Assembly: GCA_040901775.1 (NCBI GenBank) | Contig: JBBDYF010000087.1 | Coordinates: 1 to 36,259 of the forward strand | Origin: CAYLLN01 sp040901775 | Lineage (GTDB): Bacteria > Planctomycetota > Planctomycetia > Pirellulales > Pirellulaceae | DNA: 36,259 nt | Direction of reading: 5' to 3' | Part shown: positions 33,978 to 36,259 of the stretch, one piece after another | Position numbering within the stretch: the stretch's first letter is position 1 | How the letters are laid out: each line of letters begins with the position of its first letter | Translations under genes and position numbers: made by a program | The notes under the pieces: model-generated | Told to the model about the DNA's origin: nothing | Databases searched by the model: none | Seen by the model: the letters and a program-made list of their open reading frames with translations, nothing else

Positions 33978-34741
33978 TCGGCCCCGCGATGCAACGTCTC
34001 GATCGCGGCGAGATCGTCCCTGCAGAGCCGCCCGTCGTGCAGAGCCGAGGCGACTAGCGCCGCATCGCAACCGGCGGCGGCTAAGGTCCGCAGGTCCGCC
34101 GGGCCCCGCACACCCCCCCCCGCGATCAAGTGCAGATTAGGAATGCTCGCGCGCAATTGCCGGCAGAGCTCGACGCTCCGCGTGCCCGAGTTGGTGCCGA
34201 CATCGGCCAGATCGAGCACGATCAGGTCGTCGATCCCGGCGTCATGTGCCAGCAAGGCGATCTCGCCTGCGGAACGGCCTTGCCAGAATGCACTGCGGGA
34301 GAGTGGCTCCCCGCGCTTCAAATCGAGGCTGAAGATGGCTCGCTGCGGCAGGCACGCTTCGACGATGCGCTCGAGTTCGTCCGCCGAGTCGAGCGATTCC
34401 AGCCCCACGACGATCCGGGCTTTTAGGCTGGCCGTCGTCAATTGACTCAATAGCCGGCGAGCGTCGTCCCCCGTTCCCACCCCCGCATCCAACCACAGCG
34501 CCAGGCCCGCGCCGGCAATCGCTTGCCAGGCCGCGACGTTCGGCCGGCCGTGCTGGATGGCGTCGAGATCGGCCACATAGACGGTGTCAAAGCCAAACCG
34601 GCTGGCAAACGCGGCGGCCACCGTCGCTGGTCCTGCGTCGGCGGCGAGCTGGCCGACGATCGCGCGATATTCGTCGCGCCGCCCCGCGATGCCGCGCACC
34701 ACCTGGCCCTGCATCAAGTCGATAACCGGAATGACGCGCAT
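33971..34741 (-). CDS. HisA/HisF-related TIM-barrel protein (COG1411-like)
   Basis: The protein has 256 residues and a full (beta/alpha)8 pattern. It opens 'MRVIPVIDLMQGQVVRGIAG' then RRDEY; the 'AG-x-R-x-x-Y' sequence after strand 1 is typical of the HisA-like COG1411 group and differs from true HisA. Asp8 sits where the HisA general acid/base lies, and a second Asp (177 or 180, in 'LIVLDLADVGTNSG') matches the opposite side. Phosphate-binding loops are 'GGGVRG' and 'VASALHDG'. COG1411 proteins are found in methanogens and in bacteria with methanopterin-linked C1 metabolism, but the reaction is not known to me. It is not expected to be the histidine-pathway enzyme, though that cannot be excluded. 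No his gene is nearby. Confidence 0.78.
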   Translation of the reverse strand: MRVIPVIDLMQGQVVRGIAGRRDEYRAIVGQLAADAGPATVAAAFASRFGFDTVYVADLDAIQHGRPNVAAWQAIAGAGLALWLDAGVGTGDDARRLLSQLTTASLKARIVVGLESLDSADELERIVEACLPQRAIFSLDLKRGEPLSRSAFWQGRSAGEIALLAHDAGIDDLIVLDLADVGTNSGTRSVELCRQLRASIPNLHLIAGGGVRGPADLRTLAAAGCDAALVASALHDGRLCRDDLAAIETLHRGADQ

Positions 34742-35110
34742 GGCAAGTGCCTGTTGGTAAGTGCCCGATTCCGAAACGGCCGGTCAGCCTACCACGGGGG
34801 CATAAGGCGATTGATTATACCGCGGGAGCTGGTGGGTGCTGTTTGCTCCTCGGACTTCCCAGTCCGCCCAACTCGCCGCCCAGCCTACAAAAATTCCTCT
34901 CCTTGCTCCGATTGCTCTTGTAAGAATTTCAAATCCGGGCCAGATTGGGCGCCAACGCGCGTGCGGCAATCCCATCTGGCGATTGCTCGAAACCGGTTGT
35001 TGCACGCAGCGCGTCCCGAAGGATCGGGATTCACGCGGCAGGGAAGCATCCCGCGGCCAATTTGGCCACGCTTCCTTGCCGTCCTCGTTACGGCTCCAAG
35101 GAGGGAAGCG
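34742..35110. other. Intergenic region upstream of thioredoxin/protease gene
   Basis: A non-coding gap of 369 bases between divergent genes. The last 100 bases hold two adjacent hairpins (35010-35081) and the ribosome site AGGAGG (35099-35104) six bases before ATG 35111. No clear promoter was found. Confidence 0.55.
35010..35081 (+). promoter_or_regulatory. Two adjacent hairpins in the leader of the thioredoxin/protease gene
   Basis: Hairpin 1 (35010-35037) has an inner stem CCCGA/TCGGG with loop AGGA and outer CGCGT/ACGCG arms. Hairpin 2 (35036-35081) has an outer 12-base stem, CGGCAGGGAAGC against GCTTCCTTGCCG, with one G-T wobble, and an inner palindrome GGCCAATTTGGCC (35055-35067). Both lie directly before the ribosome site, so control of translation or transcript end is possible. 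They do not match a riboswitch class I know. Confidence 0.45.
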
Positions 35111-36259
35111 ATGACGTCTCTCACCACGCTGGTGGCACTCGCCGCCTTAGCTAGCACCGGCGACGCGGTGCTCGTGCAGTTTGCATCCGAAAGTTGCCAG
35201 CCCTGCCGCGAGATGCAGCCGGCGGTGTCGCGGCTGATTGGCGACGGCTATCCGGTGCAGCGGATCGATGTGGATCAGCATGCGGAAACGGCCCGCCAGT
35301 TTGGCGTGCGTGCGGTGCCTACGTTTGTGCTGCTGGTGGGGGGCCGTGAAGTCGGACGCGTCGAAGGAGCCACCAGCTATGACCGGCTGGCGGGTATGTT
35401 CCAGGCGCTCCAGCCGTCCGACCGCGCGACACCCGCGCCGCCGACACAAACCGCGCTCCAACCGACCGAATTTCGTTCGTCGGCCTCGCCCGATCAAGCC
35501 GCCCTGGCCGCCAGTGTGCGGCTGAAAGTCGAGGACGCCACCGGCTTTGGGTTCGGCACCGGCACGATCATCGACACGCACGACGACGAGGCGCTAGTCG
35601 TCACCTGCGGGCACTTGTTCCGCGAGTCGCAAGGGAAGGGACGCATCCTGGTCGATCTGTTCGCCCCCGGCGCCACGCAGCCGGTCGAGGGCCAAGTGAT
35701 TGCCTACGATCTGGACCGCGACATTGCCCTGGTGAGCATCCGGCCGGGAATGGCGGTCACTCCGGCGAGCGTCGCCCCGGCGGGACATGCCGTGCGACCG
35801 CGCGACCGAGTGTTCACCGTTGGCTGCGACAAGGGGGCCGACGCCACCGTGCGGCAAAGCGAGATTACCTCCGTCGATAAGTATCAAGGCAAGCCGAACT
35901 TTACCGCGGCCGGCGCGCCGATCGACGGCCGGAGCGGCGGCGGCCTGTTCACCGCCGAAGGATTGCTGATCGGCATTTGCAACGCCGCCGATCCGCAAGA
36001 CGACGAGGGGCTGTACGCCGGGCTGGCGTCGATCCATTGGCAGCTCGACCAGATTGGCGCGTCGGCAGTCTATCAGCGGTCGGCCGGGCCGGCGCAGATT
36101 GCCGATGCGGGGCCGCCGCCAACCGCCGCGCCGGCCTCGTTCAACCAATACGAACAACCGAGCGAGCAGCCGCGAGCCGATCTGACCTCGCTGCCGCAGT
36201 TGCCCGCGCAGATGCCGGGACAGATGCCGGCTCAGGCGACTTTGCCCACAGCGGCCACC
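35111..36259 (+). CDS. Thioredoxin-like/trypsin-like serine protease fusion (3' end outside window)
   Basis: The frame is open from ATG 35111 to the window end (383 codons), with AGGAGG six bases upstream. A short hydrophobic N-terminus (1-19) may be a signal peptide and runs directly into a thioredoxin domain (about 18-98): active site SCQPC (Cys29, Cys32; the usual Trp is Ser) and cis-proline in 'RAVPTF' (Pro70). A Pro/Thr-rich linker leads to a chymotrypsin-fold domain (about 133-320) with His168 (TCGH), Asp204 (DLDRDIAL) and Ser275 (GRSGGG), a complete triad as in HtrA-type proteases. A Pro/Gln-rich tail with PGQMPAQ-type repeats follows. Likely exported. The fusion suggests redox-linked proteolysis or quality control, which is inference. 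Confidence 0.85.
   Translation, partial: MTSLTTLVALAALASTGDAVLVQFASESCQPCREMQPAVSRLIGDGYPVQRIDVDQHAETARQFGVRAVPTFVLLVGGREVGRVEGATSYDRLAGMFQALQPSDRATPAPPTQTALQPTEFRSSASPDQAALAASVRLKVEDATGFGFGTGTIIDTHDDEALVVTCGHLFRESQGKGRILVDLFAPGATQPVEGQVIAYDLDRDIALVSIRPGMAVTPASVAPAGHAVRPRDRVFTVGCDKGADATVRQSEITSVDKYQGKPNFTAAGAPIDGRSGGGLFTAEGLLIGICNAADPQDDEGLYAGLASIHWQLDQIGASAVYQRSAGPAQIADAGPPPTAAPASFNQYEQPSEQPRADLTSLPQLPAQMPGQMPAQATLPTAAT

Overview
The window is GC-rich chromosomal DNA from a bacterium that looks like a planctomycete, probably of the Pirellulales type. This rests on gene content, not on a database search: a DUF1559 pseudopilin-like protein followed by a small lipoprotein, a Ser/Thr kinase with one membrane span and a large outer part, secreted FG-GAP/UnbV (CRTAC1-type) proteins, a multihaem cytochrome fused to TPRs, a COG1411-type HisA relative, and many proteins with signal peptides or lipoboxes. 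No rRNA, tRNA, insertion sequence, phage or CRISPR array was recognised.

Layout. 1-2429: the 3' end of a membrane protein with a DUF4129-like tail, convergent with a SirB1-like/zinc-ribbon pair. 2430-8544: a promoter region, a receptor-like Ser/Thr kinase, then an oligopeptide-type ABC binding protein and one permease with no ATPase. 8553-14427: ftsH on the minus strand, divergent from dxr and an overlapping, enlarged rseP-like site-2 protease. 14484-17857: an MFS transporter and an MgtE magnesium channel, divergent across a 449-base gap that holds four related inverted-repeat arms. 18005-20442: two tandem, homologous outer-membrane beta-barrel genes. 20491-30368: four tightly packed minus-strand genes. 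In order of transcription they encode a TPR/FG-GAP/UnbV protein of 1246 residues, a membrane cytochrome with five CXXCH motifs and a TPR tail, a membrane-anchored TPR protein and a secreted FG-GAP/UnbV protein. 30699-34741: a DUF1559 gene and its lipoprotein partner, a GNAT acetyltransferase, a phoH-like gene remnant with a small orphan ORF, a lipoprotein and a HisA-like TIM barrel. 35111-36259: the start of a thioredoxin/trypsin-like protease fusion, behind a leader able to form two hairpins.

The strongest candidate for an undescribed system is the four-gene block at 20491-30368. The cytochrome has two transmembrane His pairs, each spaced 14 residues, which is the spacing of haem-b ligands in quinol-oxidising cytochrome b. 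It also has five c-type haem sites, and its partners are all predicted to face the periplasm. A quinol-linked electron exit route built on TPR and beta-propeller scaffolds is a reasonable inference but is not shown by sequence alone. The rest of the window is mainly housekeeping and cell-envelope genes separated by palindromic intergenic repeats.
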